From NCBI GenBank assembly GCA_913009535.1, contig CAJVXR010000005.1, positions 1 to 36,272 of the forward strand: a stretch of DNA of 36,272 nucleotides, read 5' to 3'. The position numbers and the translations under genes are program-made. Origin of the DNA: an uncultured Flavobacteriales bacterium. GTDB taxonomy: Bacteria; Bacteroidota; Bacteroidia; Flavobacteriales; Flavobacteriaceae. This document shows positions 1-9,048 of this stretch, piece by piece. The notes beneath the pieces were generated by a model. It ran no database searches. It was not told the DNA's origin and saw nothing but the letters and a program-made list of their open reading frames with translations. The stretch's first letter is position 1, and each line of letters starts with the position of its first letter.

Positions 1-60
1 ATTAATTCTGTTGCTCAATTAAAAAAAGATTCTAAACTTAGTTTTAATTTAAAAACCTAA
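1..60 (+). CDS. 3' end of an unidentified gene (partial)
   Basis: One forward frame is open from the first base and ends in TAA at 58-60, giving 19 residues that end in KLSFNLKT. The other two forward frames meet stops within the first 22 bases. The protein lies mostly outside the window, so no function can be given. It converges on the aldehyde dehydrogenase gene and would overlap its end by 17 bases, which fits the tight convergent junctions elsewhere in this window. An open frame this short could be chance, so it is only a likely gene end. Confidence 0.42.
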   Translation: MNSVAQLKKDSKLSFNLKT

Positions 61-1420
61 GCAATTTTTTAAGACTTTTTAGCTTACCTGTGAAAGGAGC
101 ATATCTAGTACTAACATCTAACCAATTTGCTTTTTTAATTATGGGTTTTTGATGCGAAAAAAGTTTAAATCCAGATTCTCCGTGATAAGCTCCCATTCCA
201 CTTTCTCCAACTCCACCAAAAGGTAGTCGATGGTTTCCAAATTGTATCATTGTATCGTTTATAACCCCACCACCAAAACTAACTTTATTTATAATTTCAT
301 CAGAGAGATTAGAGTTTTTTGTAAAAACATATAGGGCTAATGGTTTTTCAAATCTAGAAATTAATTTAAAAATGTCTTCAGTTTTTTCATATTCTAGAAC
401 TGGAAGAATAGGTCCAAAAATTTCACCTTTCATTAAATCTGAATGTACATCTGGATTGTTTATAATAGTTGGTGAGAAATATTTATTACTTAAGTCGTAT
501 TTACCTCCGTAGATAATGTCCTGGTTATCGATTAAAGAAGCTAATCTTTTTAGCTCTTGCTTATTTATAATTCTTGGATAGTCTTCTGAAACCTCTTGGT
601 TATCTCCATATGCTTTTTTTATTTCCAGAACTAATTGTTCAATCAGATCTTTTTTAATAGACTTTTCAACTATTAAATAATCTGGAGCGATACAGGTTTG
701 GCCAGCATTTAAAAATTTACCCCAAACTAATCTCTTTGCAGCTAGCTTAACATCAATATTTTTGTCAACAATACACGGGTTTTTACCACCTAATTCTAAT
801 GTTACTGGTGTTAAAAATTCTGAAGCTGCTTTAGCTACAATTTTCCCGACTCTTACACTCCCTGTAAAAAAGATATAATCCCACCTTAACTCTAGTAATT
901 TTGAGGCAACTTTAGAATCTCCTAAGATTACTTTTACGTGATCTTCAGGAAAAATATCTGTAATTATTTCTTCTACTAATTTTGAAGTATGTGGTGAATG
1001 TTCACTAGGCTTTAGAACAGCTGTGTTTCCTGCTGAAATTGATGATATCAGCGGTAGTAAAGCTAGTTGAAATGGATAATTCCAAGGGGAGATGATTAAT
1101 GTAATCCCGTATGGTTCTAAATGTAGATAATCTTTGGATGGAAAACTTGCTAAACTTGGAGTTATTCTTTTGGGTTTACTCCAGCTTTTAAGTTTTTTTT
1201 TAATTAATTCAATTTCACTTTTTAAAATAGCAATTTCGGTTAGGTAAGTCTCAAAATTAGATTTATTTAAATCTTTTTTGAGTGCTTCAAATATTCTTAA
1301 TTCATTTTTTGAAATAGATAAATATAACTTATCTAATACTTCAATTCTAGAGTTAATATTTCTTGTATTACCAGATTGAAAATAAGATTTTTGTTTGTCA
1401 ATAAAATCAAAATTTTTCAT
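44..1420 (-). CDS. Class 3-type aldehyde dehydrogenase
   Basis: This 458-residue protein is an NAD(P)-dependent aldehyde dehydrogenase that oxidises an aldehyde to its acid. The core motifs are all visible: PWNYP at 112-116, the cofactor-binding FTGS at 185-188, the general base Glu209 in LELGGK, and the catalytic Cys243 in GQTC. The length, the YPRIIN stretch and the C-terminal FGGVGESGMG-AYHG segment fit the ALDH3 group, which handles medium and long fatty or aromatic aldehydes; the real substrate cannot be read from sequence. It is the last gene of a minus-strand run, 7 bases after the pseudouridine synthase gene, so it is probably co-transcribed with it. The ATG start is the only sensible one and no signal peptide is present, so it is cytoplasmic. 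Confidence 0.95.
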   Translation of the reverse strand: MKNFDFIDKQKSYFQSGNTRNINSRIEVLDKLYLSISKNELRIFEALKKDLNKSNFETYLTEIAILKSEIELIKKKLKSWSKPKRITPSLASFPSKDYLHLEPYGITLIISPWNYPFQLALLPLISSISAGNTAVLKPSEHSPHTSKLVEEIITDIFPEDHVKVILGDSKVASKLLELRWDYIFFTGSVRVGKIVAKAASEFLTPVTLELGGKNPCIVDKNIDVKLAAKRLVWGKFLNAGQTCIAPDYLIVEKSIKKDLIEQLVLEIKKAYGDNQEVSEDYPRIINKQELKRLASLIDNQDIIYGGKYDLSNKYFSPTIINNPDVHSDLMKGEIFGPILPVLEYEKTEDIFKLISRFEKPLALYVFTKNSNLSDEIINKVSFGGGVINDTMIQFGNHRLPFGGVGESGMGAYHGESGFKLFSHQKPIIKKANWLDVSTRYAPFTGKLKSLKKLLRFLN

Positions 1421-1427
1421 AAAAAAA

Positions 1428-2120
1428 TTATAAGCAAGAATCCCATATGGGATCTTTTGGGGTTGGACATGTTAAATTAATATTTTTTTTACTTACGGGA
1501 TGAATAAATTCTATTTTTCTAGAATGTAAATTTATACCGCCATCTTTATTACTTCTTTTAGATCCATATTTTAAATCCCCTTTAATGGAAGATCCAATCG
1601 AGCTAAGTTGACATCTAATCTGGTGGTGCCTTCCAGTTTTAAGGTTAATCTCTAATAAGCAATAATTATCTAAATGTTTTATTATTTTATATTCCAATAT
1701 AGATTCTTTACTTTCCTTTACTTGTCTGGAATAACTAGTTGACTTATTATTTTTAGGATTTTTTTTGAGCCAACTATTAATTACACCTATTTCATTTTTA
1801 GGTATATTTTTAACTATAGCCCAATATGTTTTTTTTATTTCTTTATCAACAAGCATTTTGTTTAATCGTGTTAATGCTTTAGATGTTTTTGCAAATATAA
1901 CTGCACCGCTTGTGGGCCTATCAATCCTATGAACAGTTCCAAGAAAAACATCACCAGGTTTTTTGTATTTAATCTTTATATATTTTTTTACGTAATCAAG
2001 AAGGGGAGTGTCACCAGTTTTATCACCCTGAACTATATCTCCACATCTTTTATTTATTATTATAATGTGATTATCTTCGTGGAGTATTAATAAATTATTT
2101 TCATTACTTCTAATATACAT
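1428..2120 (-). CDS. RluA-family pseudouridine synthase
   Basis: The 230-residue protein converts uridine to pseudouridine in rRNA or tRNA. The family signature HRIDRPTSG lies at 64-72, with Asp67 as the catalytic nucleophile; most relatives have HRLD, so the Ile is a mild variation. The later GRHHQIRCQL segment is the conserved RluA core motif II. There is no N-terminal S4 domain, so this is the short, catalytic-domain-only type, and its target site cannot be assigned. It lies 14 bases after panB and 7 bases before the aldehyde dehydrogenase gene on the same strand. From memory the panB-rluA pairing recurs in flavobacteria. Confidence 0.93.
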   Translation of the reverse strand: MYIRSNENNLLILHEDNHIIIINKRCGDIVQGDKTGDTPLLDYVKKYIKIKYKKPGDVFLGTVHRIDRPTSGAVIFAKTSKALTRLNKMLVDKEIKKTYWAIVKNIPKNEIGVINSWLKKNPKNNKSTSYSRQVKESKESILEYKIIKHLDNYCLLEINLKTGRHHQIRCQLSSIGSSIKGDLKYGSKRSNKDGGINLHSRKIEFIHPVSKKNINLTCPTPKDPIWDSCL

Positions 2121-2134
2121 ACATTGTAATGAAT

Positions 2135-2953
2135 TTAATATTGCTCACTTGAGTTTGGAAAATCTTTACTTTTTACATCTGCACTATATTTAGATATTGC
2201 AGTACTCATTTGATCATACAAATTTAAATATCTTCTCAAAAATCTCGGATTAAACTCTTTTGTCATCCCAAGCATATCGTGAAGGACCAATACTTGACCA
2301 TCAACATCACCACCCGCTCCAATACCTATTACAGGAATATTTAAGCTTTTTGAGATAACCTCTGCAAGTTTAGCTGGTATTTTTTCAAGAACTAGAGCGA
2401 AACAACCAAGTTTTTCTAACATTTTAGCATCTTCAACTAATTGTTTTGCTTCTTCCTCTTCCTTGGCTCTAACAGTATATGTACCAAATTTATATATCGA
2501 CTGAGGGGTTAAGCCTAGATGCCCCATAACTGGAATTCCTGCTTTAATTATTCTTTTAATAGAATCTTTAATTTCTTTACCACCTTCAAGTTTAACCGAG
2601 TGTGCTCCACTTTCCTTCATTATTCTTATTGCAGATCTAAGAGCTTCTTTTGAATCACTTTGATAAGTACCAAAAGGTAAGTCAACAACGACTAGTGATC
2701 TATTTACACCTCTTATTACTGATGAGGCGTGATATATCATTTGATCCAATGTAATTGGTAAAGTAGTTTCGTGACCAGCCATTACATTACTTGCGGAATC
2801 TCCAACAAGAATAACATCTATCCCGGATGTATCAACAATTTTGGCCATGGTATAATCATATGCGGTTAGCATTGATATTTTTTCATTTTTGGATTTCATA
2901 TCTGTTAATGTCTTAACAGTTATCCTTTTATATACTTCTTTGTGTATTGACAT
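2135..2953 (-). CDS. panB: 3-methyl-2-oxobutanoate hydroxymethyltransferase
   Basis: PanB (272 residues) transfers a hydroxymethyl group from 5,10-methylene-THF to alpha-ketoisovalerate, giving ketopantoate, the first committed step toward pantothenate and CoA. Recognisable motifs are [10 protein letters not shown] near residue 28, the metal-binding [17 protein letters not shown], the catalytic Glu in VLEKIP and the [15 protein letters not shown] loop. The length matches the family. It is the first gene of the minus-strand operon and is divergent from dnaK across 213 bases. The start is ATG with no Shine-Dalgarno sequence. A TATATTTA sequence, one base off the Bacteroidetes -7 consensus, lies on its strand about 35 bases upstream, but I could not match a convincing -33 element. 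Confidence 0.97.
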   Translation of the reverse strand: MSIHKEVYKRITVKTLTDMKSKNEKISMLTAYDYTMAKIVDTSGIDVILVGDSASNVMAGHETTLPITLDQMIYHASSVIRGVNRSLVVVDLPFGTYQSDSKEALRSAIRIMKESGAHSVKLEGGKEIKDSIKRIIKAGIPVMGHLGLTPQSIYKFGTYTVRAKEEEEAKQLVEDAKMLEKLGCFALVLEKIPAKLAEVISKSLNIPVIGIGAGGDVDGQVLVLHDMLGMTKEFNPRFLRRYLNLYDQMSTAISKYSADVKSKDFPNSSEQY

Positions 2954-3044
2954 ATCGGTAAGTTTAAAGTGTAAAAGTACTAAATATATAGATAGTTAAA
3001 ATTTATTTTTATCAAATATTACACCCTTAAATTTACTCTAAAAA

Positions 3045-3057
3045 TGACAAAATGGCA
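3045..3057. promoter_or_regulatory. TGnCA-n3-TGnCA imperfect palindrome upstream of dnaK
   Basis: TGACA-AAA-TGGCA is a 13-base near-palindrome about 110 bases before the dnaK start, in the panB-dnaK divergent gap. Its position and symmetry would suit a regulator or activator site. No regulator is identified, and the call rests on the symmetry alone. Confidence 0.3.
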
Positions 3058-3099
3058 TATTTCTATTAAAATAAATGACAAATTTGATTAATATATCTA

Positions 3100-3116
3100 T
3101 TGGCACAATCCTTGAA
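3100..3116 (+). promoter_or_regulatory. Sigma-54-like -24/-12 element before dnaK
   Basis: TTGGCACAATCCTTGAA matches the RpoN consensus TTGGCAC-n5-TTGC at every informative base except that the -12 GC reads GA. It would start a transcript near 3127, giving a leader of about 40 bases. No TAnnTTTG box of the housekeeping Bacteroidetes type is seen at a suitable place here. RpoN is known in many Bacteroidetes; use of it for dnaK is inference. Confidence 0.4.
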
Positions 3117-3125
3117 TATTAGTTG

Positions 3126-3149
3126 TTGAATTTAAAATTGAATTTAAAA
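3126..3149 (+). repeat. Perfect 12-base tandem duplication in the dnaK leader
   Basis: The unit TTGAATTTAAAA occurs twice head to tail, ending 17 bases before the dnaK ATG. If transcription starts near 3127, both copies lie in the 5' untranslated leader. It may be simple slippage in AT-rich DNA or may shape the leader RNA. Confidence 0.6.
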
Positions 3150-3166
3150 TTAAATAAATATATATT

Positions 3167-5074
3167 ATGAGTAAAATTATCGGAATTGATTTAGGTACTA
3201 CAAACTCTTGTGTTTCAGTAATGGAAGGAAATGAGCCTGTAGTTATTCCAAATGCAGAAGGTAAAAGAACAACCCCTTCAGTAATCGCATTTGTTGAAGG
3301 AGGAGAAATTAAGGTCGGAGATCCGGCAAAAAGACAAGCAGTAACAAACCCAACTAAAACAGTTTATTCTGTTAAAAGATTTATGGGAAATAAGTTTTCT
3401 GAATCTTCTAAAGAAGCAGGAAGGGTCCCATATAAAGTTGTAAAAGGGGATAATGACACACCTAGAGTAGATATTGATGGTAGATTGTATACACCTCAAG
3501 AACTATCTGCAATTATTTTGCAAAAAATGAAAAAAACTGCTGAAGACTATTTAGGTACTTCAGTTAGTGAAGCAGTTATTACTGTACCAGCTTATTTTAA
3601 TGATTCTCAACGTCAAGCTACTAAAGAAGCTGGAGAAATTGCAGGTCTTAAAGTAAGTAGAATTATTAATGAGCCTACATCTGCTGCATTAGCGTATGGA
3701 ATGGATAAGAAAGGTAAAGATCAAAAAATTGTTGTTTTTGATTTTGGTGGTGGAACACATGATGTTTCTATACTTGAACTAGGAGATGGAGTTTTTGAAG
3801 TTTTATCTACAGACGGAGATACGCATTTGGGTGGAGATGATGTTGACGAAAAAATTATCAATTGGTTAGCAGAGGAATTTAAATCTGAAGAGAACATGGA
3901 TCTAAGAAAAGATCCTATGTCATTACAAAGATTAAAGGAAGCTGCTGAAAAAGCAAAGATTGAACTTTCAGCATCAGCGCAAACTGAAATCAATTTGCCA
4001 TATATTACTGCTACTGCAAGTGGTCCAAAACACCTAGTTAGAACACTAACTAAAGCTAAATTTGAGCAATTAATCGATGATTTAATAAAAAGAACAATAG
4101 CTCCTTGTAAATCAGCATTAAAAGCAGCGGATTTATCAACTAGCGATATTGATGAAGTTATATTAGTAGGAGGATCAACTAGAATACCTGCAGTACAAGA
4201 TGCTGTTGAAAAATTCTTTGGAAAAAAACCAAATAGGGGTGTTAATCCAGATGAGGTTGTAGCTGTTGGAGCTGCCATACAAGGTGGTGTTTTAACTGGA
4301 GATGTTAAAGATGTTCTTTTACTTGATGTTACCCCATTATCATTAGGGATAGAAACCATGGGTAATGTTATGACTAAATTAATTGAGTCAAACACAACTA
4401 TTCCTACCAAAAAGTCACAAGTCTTTTCAACTGCGGCAGATAATCAGCCTTCAGTAGAGATTCACGTATTACAAGGTGAAAGACCAATGGCAGTGGATAA
4501 TAAAACAATTGGTAAATTCCATTTAGATGGAATTCCACCTTCACAAAGAGGGACTCCTCAAATTGAAGTTACTTTTGATATCGATGCAAATGGTATAATC
4601 AAAGTTTCTGCAACAGATAAAGCGACTAATAAAACTCAAGATATTCGAATAGAAGCATCTTCAGGTTTAACGGCTGAGGAAATTGAAAAAATGAAACAAG
4701 AAGCTGAAGCGAATGCTGAAGCTGATGCTAAAACTAAAGAAAAAGTCGATAAACTAAATAGTGCTGATGCAATGATTTTTCAAACCGAAAAGCAGTTAAA
4801 AGAATTTGGCGATAAATTATCAGATGATAAGAAAAAGCCAGTTGAAGAAGCTTTAGAAGAACTGAAAAAGGCGTACGAAACTAAAGATATTGAAGTTATC
4901 GATCCTGCTTTAGAGAAAATCAATGAGGTTTGGAAAGCTGCAAGCGAAGAGATGTATAAGGCTCAAGCTGAATCGCAGCAAGGAGCTCCAGGAGAACCAG
5001 GTCAATCACAAGATGAAAGCCCTGCTTCAGATGACGTTGAAGATGTTGATTTTGAGGAAGTTAAAGAAGAATAA
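3167..5074 (+). CDS. dnaK: Molecular chaperone DnaK (Hsp70)
   Basis: DnaK is the ATP-driven chaperone that binds exposed hydrophobic segments of unfolded proteins together with DnaJ and GrpE. The 635 residues are full length. The N-terminal ATPase domain shows [13 protein letters not shown] at the start, the phosphate loop [13 protein letters not shown] near residue 192 (most relatives have GGGTFDVS) and [12 protein letters not shown]; the substrate-binding domain follows, then the helical lid. The tail is acidic and Gln/Gly/Pro-rich and ends [11 protein letters not shown]. The gene stands alone: divergent from panB, closed by a hairpin terminator, and without dnaJ or grpE next to it. The upstream region holds a sigma-54-like element and a TGnCA palindrome. 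Long open frames on the opposite strand are shadows of its strong codon bias. Confidence 0.99.
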   Translation: MSKIIGIDLGTTNSCVSVMEGNEPVVIPNAEGKRTTPSVIAFVEGGEIKVGDPAKRQAVTNPTKTVYSVKRFMGNKFSESSKEAGRVPYKVVKGDNDTPRVDIDGRLYTPQELSAIILQKMKKTAEDYLGTSVSEAVITVPAYFNDSQRQATKEAGEIAGLKVSRIINEPTSAALAYGMDKKGKDQKIVVFDFGGGTHDVSILELGDGVFEVLSTDGDTHLGGDDVDEKIINWLAEEFKSEENMDLRKDPMSLQRLKEAAEKAKIELSASAQTEINLPYITATASGPKHLVRTLTKAKFEQLIDDLIKRTIAPCKSALKAADLSTSDIDEVILVGGSTRIPAVQDAVEKFFGKKPNRGVNPDEVVAVGAAIQGGVLTGDVKDVLLLDVTPLSLGIETMGNVMTKLIESNTTIPTKKSQVFSTAADNQPSVEIHVLQGERPMAVDNKTIGKFHLDGIPPSQRGTPQIEVTFDIDANGIIKVSATDKATNKTQDIRIEASSGLTAEEIEKMKQEAEANAEADAKTKEKVDKLNSADAMIFQTEKQLKEFGDKLSDDKKKPVEEALEELKKAYETKDIEVIDPALEKINEVWKAASEEMYKAQAESQQGAPGEPGQSQDESPASDDVEDVDFEEVKEE

Positions 5075-5094
5075 TTTTTACATTATTATTTATT

Positions 5095-5124
5095 AAAAAA
5101 GGACGTGTAATAGCGTCCTTTTTT
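5095..5124. terminator. Bidirectional hairpin terminator between dnaK and the hydrolase gene
   Basis: A run of A, then GGACG, an 8-base loop, CGTCC and a run of T forms an A-tailed/T-tailed hairpin that can work on both strands. It starts 20 bases after the dnaK stop. Its far end includes bases of the stop codon of the convergent hydrolase gene (5123-5125), so one hairpin serves both genes. Confidence 0.9.
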
Positions 5125-5761
5125 AATTTATAAGAGATTCTAATACGTCAATGTTAACTTGATGATTTCCATCAAATGAAATACAGTTAACTTTTTTAAA
5201 TAAACTTTGAACTTTATTTTTTTCAAATTTTAAGAATTCTCCGTTTATATATTCGTCTTTGTCTCCAAAAACGTAGTGTACTTCATATTTATTTTCTAAA
5301 TAGTTAAAATCTCCACTAGTTAACTCTTTTGGCACTCCACCAGACATTAACAAAAGTTTAGTAAAAGAGATTTTTCTCTTAGCTATATATCTCATAGCAA
5401 CAGAAACTCCTTGTGAGTAACCTAAAAAAATCAAATTCTTATTTTTAATATTTTCATTTTGAAAAACACTATCAAAGTAATTCATTACATTTTCTGTTTC
5501 TCTAATGGTATTTTCTTTAGTGAGCCATGATGCTCCAACATGTTTCATTTTTGGAGCTATATAATACTTGCTTTGTGCTTGTGGTACTATAATATAATTC
5601 AGTTCACTGTCAAGACCTTTAAAATATTTTAAAAAATACCTACTTAAATAACCCATCCCGTGGCAAGCAAATATCACATTTCTTGTTTTACTTGTTAAAG
5701 TATTTAGAGTAGAGTAGGAATTGGAAATTTTATATATTATTTCTTTTTCAGTTGAATTCAT
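5123..5761 (-). CDS. Small alpha/beta-hydrolase (esterase/YpfH-like)
   Basis: The 212-residue protein has the alpha/beta-hydrolase triad in order: the nucleophile Ser116 in GYSQG, Asp167 or Asp169 in FGDKDEY, and His200 in DGNHQ. The early CHGMG stretch near residue 33 fits an oxyanion-hole loop. The best family match is the phospholipase/carboxylesterase (YpfH) group; the substrate is unknown. It diverges from menI across only 39 bases, and the next eight plus-strand genes are mostly menaquinone genes. MenH, the one alpha/beta-hydrolase-fold enzyme of that pathway, is otherwise missing here, so a role in menaquinone synthesis is possible but unproven. No signal peptide is present. Confidence 0.85.
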   Translation of the reverse strand: MNSTEKEIIYKISNSYSTLNTLTSKTRNVIFACHGMGYLSRYFLKYFKGLDSELNYIIVPQAQSKYYIAPKMKHVGASWLTKENTIRETENVMNYFDSVFQNENIKNKNLIFLGYSQGVSVAMRYIAKRKISFTKLLLMSGGVPKELTSGDFNYLENKYEVHYVFGDKDEYINGEFLKFEKNKVQSLFKKVNCISFDGNHQVNIDVLESLIN

Positions 5762-5778
5762 TTTTAAACTTGGTTTTG

Positions 5779-5786
5779 TATTTTTG
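5779..5786 (+). promoter_or_regulatory. TAnnTTTG -7 box before menI
   Basis: TATTTTTG matches the Bacteroidetes -7 consensus exactly and ends 14 bases before the menI ATG. The nearest TTG that could be the -33 element is at 5752-5754, 24 bases upstream, slightly beyond the usual spacing. It would drive the menaquinone operon. Confidence 0.4.
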
Positions 5787-5800
5787 ATAAAAATCTAATT

Positions 5801-6226
5801 ATGCTTAAGAATAAAGATATAATATTACGTGAAGCCAACAAAGTTTGTAAGAACACTTTAATGGAGACTCTTAAAATTGAACTAGTTGATGTCGGAGAAG
5901 ATTTCTTAATATTAAAAATGCCAGTTAATTCTAGAGTTTATCAACCAGACGGAGTCCTTCATGGTGGAGCTACTGCTGCTTTAGCTGAATCTGCTGGTAG
6001 TATGGCAACACACATGTTACTTAAAGATTCGAGCTATATTGTTAGAGGGATTGAAATTACAGCTAATCATTTAAAAAGTGTTAAAGACGGTTTTGTTTAT
6101 GCAAAAGCTACATTTATTCACAAAGGAAGGACTACTCAACTTATTTCAATTAATATTACAGACGATTCCAATAATTTAATTTCTCACTGTAAATTAACCA
6201 CAATATCTCTACCTAAATCTAAATAG
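5801..6226 (+). CDS. menI: 1,4-dihydroxy-2-naphthoyl-CoA hydrolase (hotdog thioesterase)
   Basis: This 141-residue hotdog-fold thioesterase should release 1,4-dihydroxy-2-naphthoate from its CoA ester, between MenB and MenA. It carries the PaaI/YdiI-type motif DGVLHGG near 50-56 and Glu63 in LAES, the position and context of the catalytic glutamate of E. coli MenI (YdiI). The fold alone also fits other acyl-CoA thioesterases; the menaquinone assignment comes from that motif plus its place 4 bases before menF at the head of the men cluster. The start is ATG without a Shine-Dalgarno sequence, and a TAnnTTTG box lies just upstream. Confidence 0.88.
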   Translation: MLKNKDIILREANKVCKNTLMETLKIELVDVGEDFLILKMPVNSRVYQPDGVLHGGATAALAESAGSMATHMLLKDSSYIVRGIEITANHLKSVKDGFVYAKATFIHKGRTTQLISINITDDSNNLISHCKLTTISLPKSK

Positions 6227-6230
6227 ATTA

Positions 6231-7292
6231 ATGAATCAATCCGATTTATTTCAGCTTATTATAGATCACAAGGATGAGAACTTACCTTTTGTAGTCTTTA
6301 GTGAACCATATTCTGAGATTTTAAATGTTAAGCTTCAAAATGATGATAAATTACATCTTAATTTTGATTTAAATTGTGGAGCTTTTGTATTTGCACCATT
6401 TGATTCTGATAAATTTGATAAAATTTATTTGCCTTTTGAAAAATGTAAATCTTTTACTTCAGTATATTCAAATAAAGTAATTAGGCCTGAGTTTTCAAGG
6501 ATTGAGTCAAGTAACGTGTTTAACGAAAACAAACATACTAGTTTAGTCGAAAAATCTTTAATAGAAATAGAAAAAGGGACCTTGAAAAAAGTTGTTTTAT
6601 CAAGAGTTGAACTTATGTCTATTTCTTCAGTTGATTTAATTTCTGTTTTCAATAAACTTTTTTCTTTTAACAATAATTCTTATACATATATTTGGTTTCA
6701 TCCTAAAGTTGGTTTTTGGATTGGTGCTACTCCAGAAAAACTATTAATTATTAATAATGATTTAATGGAGACTGTTGCTCTTGCTGGGACACAAAAAAGT
6801 AATTCAGAAGATTTAGTCAATTGGTCTGAAAAAGAGATTAATGAGCAGCGATATGTGAAAACTTATATTTTAGATGCATTAGTTAAAATCGTTAATAATT
6901 TATCTTACAGTAAAACAGTCAATGTAAGGGCTGGAGATTTATATCATTTATCTACAACAATTAACGCAAATTTAAAGTCTTTTAATGATTATAGCAGTAT
7001 TGTTGATCTGATTCATCCTACTCCTGCTGTTTGTGGCATGCCTTTAGATGATTCTAAAGAGTTTATAACACTTAATGAAGGTTATGAAAGGTCTTATTAT
7101 TCTGGCTATTTAGGAGTTATATCTCCGAAAAATAAATCGGTTAAGTTATATGTTAACTTAAGGTGTGCTGAAATAGTTAATAATTTAATAAAAATTTATG
7201 TTGGAGGTGGTATAACTAAAAGTTCAAACCCTAAGGATGAATATGAGGAAACTATAGCTAAATCTTCTGTAATGAAAAATGTTTTTTATTAA
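6231..7292 (+). CDS. menF: Isochorismate synthase
   Basis: MenF turns chorismate into isochorismate, the entry step of the classical menaquinone pathway. The 353-residue protein has the chorismate-binding fold. Key motifs are KKVVLSR at 119-125 with the general-base lysine, GATPEKLL near 165-172, LAGT at 184-187, HPTPAVCG at 262-269, YSGYLG at 290-295 and a glycine-rich stretch near 325. It is shorter than E. coli MenF (about 430 residues) because the N-terminal part is reduced, as I recall for Bacteroidetes homologs. It starts with ATG 4 bases after menI. menD follows 46 bases downstream, so the pathway order of the first two steps is kept in the gene order. Confidence 0.95.
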   Translation: MNQSDLFQLIIDHKDENLPFVVFSEPYSEILNVKLQNDDKLHLNFDLNCGAFVFAPFDSDKFDKIYLPFEKCKSFTSVYSNKVIRPEFSRIESSNVFNENKHTSLVEKSLIEIEKGTLKKVVLSRVELMSISSVDLISVFNKLFSFNNNSYTYIWFHPKVGFWIGATPEKLLIINNDLMETVALAGTQKSNSEDLVNWSEKEINEQRYVKTYILDALVKIVNNLSYSKTVNVRAGDLYHLSTTINANLKSFNDYSSIVDLIHPTPAVCGMPLDDSKEFITLNEGYERSYYSGYLGVISPKNKSVKLYVNLRCAEIVNNLIKIYVGGGITKSSNPKDEYEETIAKSSVMKNVFY

Positions 7293-7338
7293 ATATTAGT
7301 TCTCTTAATTCTTATCTTTACAATCAATATTTATTTAA

Positions 7339-9021
7339 ATGAACTTTTCTGTAAACATCCTTGCTCAATCTATAATAGATCTATGTTTTAAAAAGAATAT
7401 TAAGAACATAGTTATCTCACCTGGAAGTAGAAATGCTCCGCTGGTTTTAGGTTTTAATAACAATCCATTTTTTAAAACATACAGCGTAGTTGATGAAAGG
7501 GTTGCTGCTTTTTTCGCACTCGGAATAGCTCAACAGATTAATGAACCCGTGGTTTTAGTCTGCACTTCTGGTAGCGCATTATTAAATTATTACCCTGCTA
7601 TTTCAGAAGCTTACTTTAGTAATATACCTCTAGTTGTTCTTTCTGCAGATAGACCAAAAGAGTTTTTAAATATTGGTGACGGTCAAACGATTAATCAAAA
7701 AAATGTATTTGAAAAAAACATTGAATATTCTGTTGATTTAGATCAAAAAGATAAGTCGTTTTTTAGCTTATTAGGTTTGAAACCGGATAATCAAACAAAG
7801 ATTAATAATGCACTAAATATTTCTATAACTAAACAAATGCCAGTTCATATTAATGTTCCTTTATCAGAACCTTTGTATGAGTTGACAGATTATATGAGTG
7901 TTAATACGATAAATATATTACCAAAACTTAATAAATCAAGAGATAATAGAATTAATTCATTTACTAAAAAATGGCAAAATTCAATTAAAAAAATAATTCT
8001 CATTGGAGTTTCCTCACCTGGTTTATTAAATAAAAAATCAATTGATTTATTAGCCAATGATCCTTCTTTATTAGTTTTGACAGAAAACACATCCAATGTT
8101 TACCACCCTTTATTTTGTAATAAAATCGATCAGTTAGTTGCTCCTTTAACTATCTCAGAATTAAAAGACTTTAGACCTGAAATATTGATTACTATGGGAG
8201 GGATGATTATCTCAAAAAAAATTAAAGTAATTTTTAGAAATAATCAGCCAAAAGAACATTGGCATATTGGTAACCATAAAGTAAATGATACTTTTTTTTG
8301 TTTAACTAAGCATTTTAAATCTAAACCAGATGATATTATTGCTAGATTATATCAAAATTACATAGAAAACAACTCTAATTTTTATACTATTTGGGCCTCT
8401 GTAATTTCTAAAAGGAAACTAAAACATAAAGATTATTTTTCTAGTCTTGATTATTGTGACTTTAAAGTATTTGATACTGTTTTAAAATCAATTCCATTAA
8501 AATCAATGTTGCAAATATCAAATAGCTCAGCTATTCGTTATTCACAATTGTTTGATATTGACAACTCAATTAATGTCTACTGTAACAGAGGAACAAGCGG
8601 AATTGATGGGAGTACATCTACAGCGATAGGTGCTTCTATTAATTACAAACACAACACTGTTTTTATCACAGGAGATTTAAGTTTCTTCTATGACAGCAAT
8701 GCTCTTTGGAATGATTTTATCCCTTTGAATTTTAGAATTATACTTATCAATAATAGAGGGGGAGGTATTTTTAAAATATTAACAAAAGACAACAGCTCTG
8801 AGTTATTTAAAAAGTTTTTTGAAACAAAACATCATTTATCTGCTAAAGAACTATGTAAAATGTATGGTTTTGAGTTTTATGAAAGTGATGATGAATCAAA
8901 ATTAAAATTAATCTTGAATGATTTTTATCTACCTTCTAATAAACCAAAACTATTAGAAGTTGTAACTGATAGTATTTATAATCAAGATTACTTGTTAAAT
9001 TATTTTGACTTTATAAAATAA
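7339..9021 (+). CDS. menD: SEPHCHC synthase (MenD)
   Basis: MenD is a thiamine-diphosphate enzyme that joins isochorismate and 2-oxoglutarate to give SEPHCHC. The 560 residues match the family. The N-terminal domain shows SPGSRNAPL at 27-35 and the cofactor-activating glutamate Glu53 in VDERVAAFFALG (E. coli Glu55). The C-terminal domain shows RGTSGIDGSTSTAIGA and the ThDP/Mg motif GDLSFFYDSNALWN from residue 445. TATCTTTA, one base off the -7 consensus, lies 25-32 bases before the ATG, so an internal promoter is possible. cvfB follows after 27 bases. Confidence 0.97.
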   Translation: MNFSVNILAQSIIDLCFKKNIKNIVISPGSRNAPLVLGFNNNPFFKTYSVVDERVAAFFALGIAQQINEPVVLVCTSGSALLNYYPAISEAYFSNIPLVVLSADRPKEFLNIGDGQTINQKNVFEKNIEYSVDLDQKDKSFFSLLGLKPDNQTKINNALNISITKQMPVHINVPLSEPLYELTDYMSVNTINILPKLNKSRDNRINSFTKKWQNSIKKIILIGVSSPGLLNKKSIDLLANDPSLLVLTENTSNVYHPLFCNKIDQLVAPLTISELKDFRPEILITMGGMIISKKIKVIFRNNQPKEHWHIGNHKVNDTFFCLTKHFKSKPDDIIARLYQNYIENNSNFYTIWASVISKRKLKHKDYFSSLDYCDFKVFDTVLKSIPLKSMLQISNSSAIRYSQLFDIDNSINVYCNRGTSGIDGSTSTAIGASINYKHNTVFITGDLSFFYDSNALWNDFIPLNFRIILINNRGGGIFKILTKDNSSELFKKFFETKHHLSAKELCKMYGFEFYESDDESKLKLILNDFYLPSNKPKLLEVVTDSIYNQDYLLNYFDFIK

Positions 9022-9036
9022 GCACTCTAATATTTG

Positions 9037-9044
9037 TACCTTTG
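9037..9044 (+). promoter_or_regulatory. TAnnTTTG box 4 bases before cvfB
   Basis: TACCTTTG is an exact match to the Bacteroidetes -7 element and ends only 4 bases before the ATG at 9049. If used, transcription would begin at or within a few bases of the start codon and give a leaderless mRNA. No well-placed TTG for the -33 element is seen. Confidence 0.45.
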
Positions 9045-9048
9045 AAAA

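Noticed and set aside
3045..3092. 15-codon frame (MTKWHISIKI...) in the panB-dnaK gap
   Set aside because: It is too short and overlaps the palindrome upstream of dnaK. There is no sign of coding use.
3721..4410. 229-codon open frame antisense to dnaK, and a smaller one at 3278-3499
   Set aside because: Antisense frames of this kind arise from dnaK codon bias. The peptide is low-complexity Ser/Thr/Pro/Phe without domains, and dnaK itself is certain.
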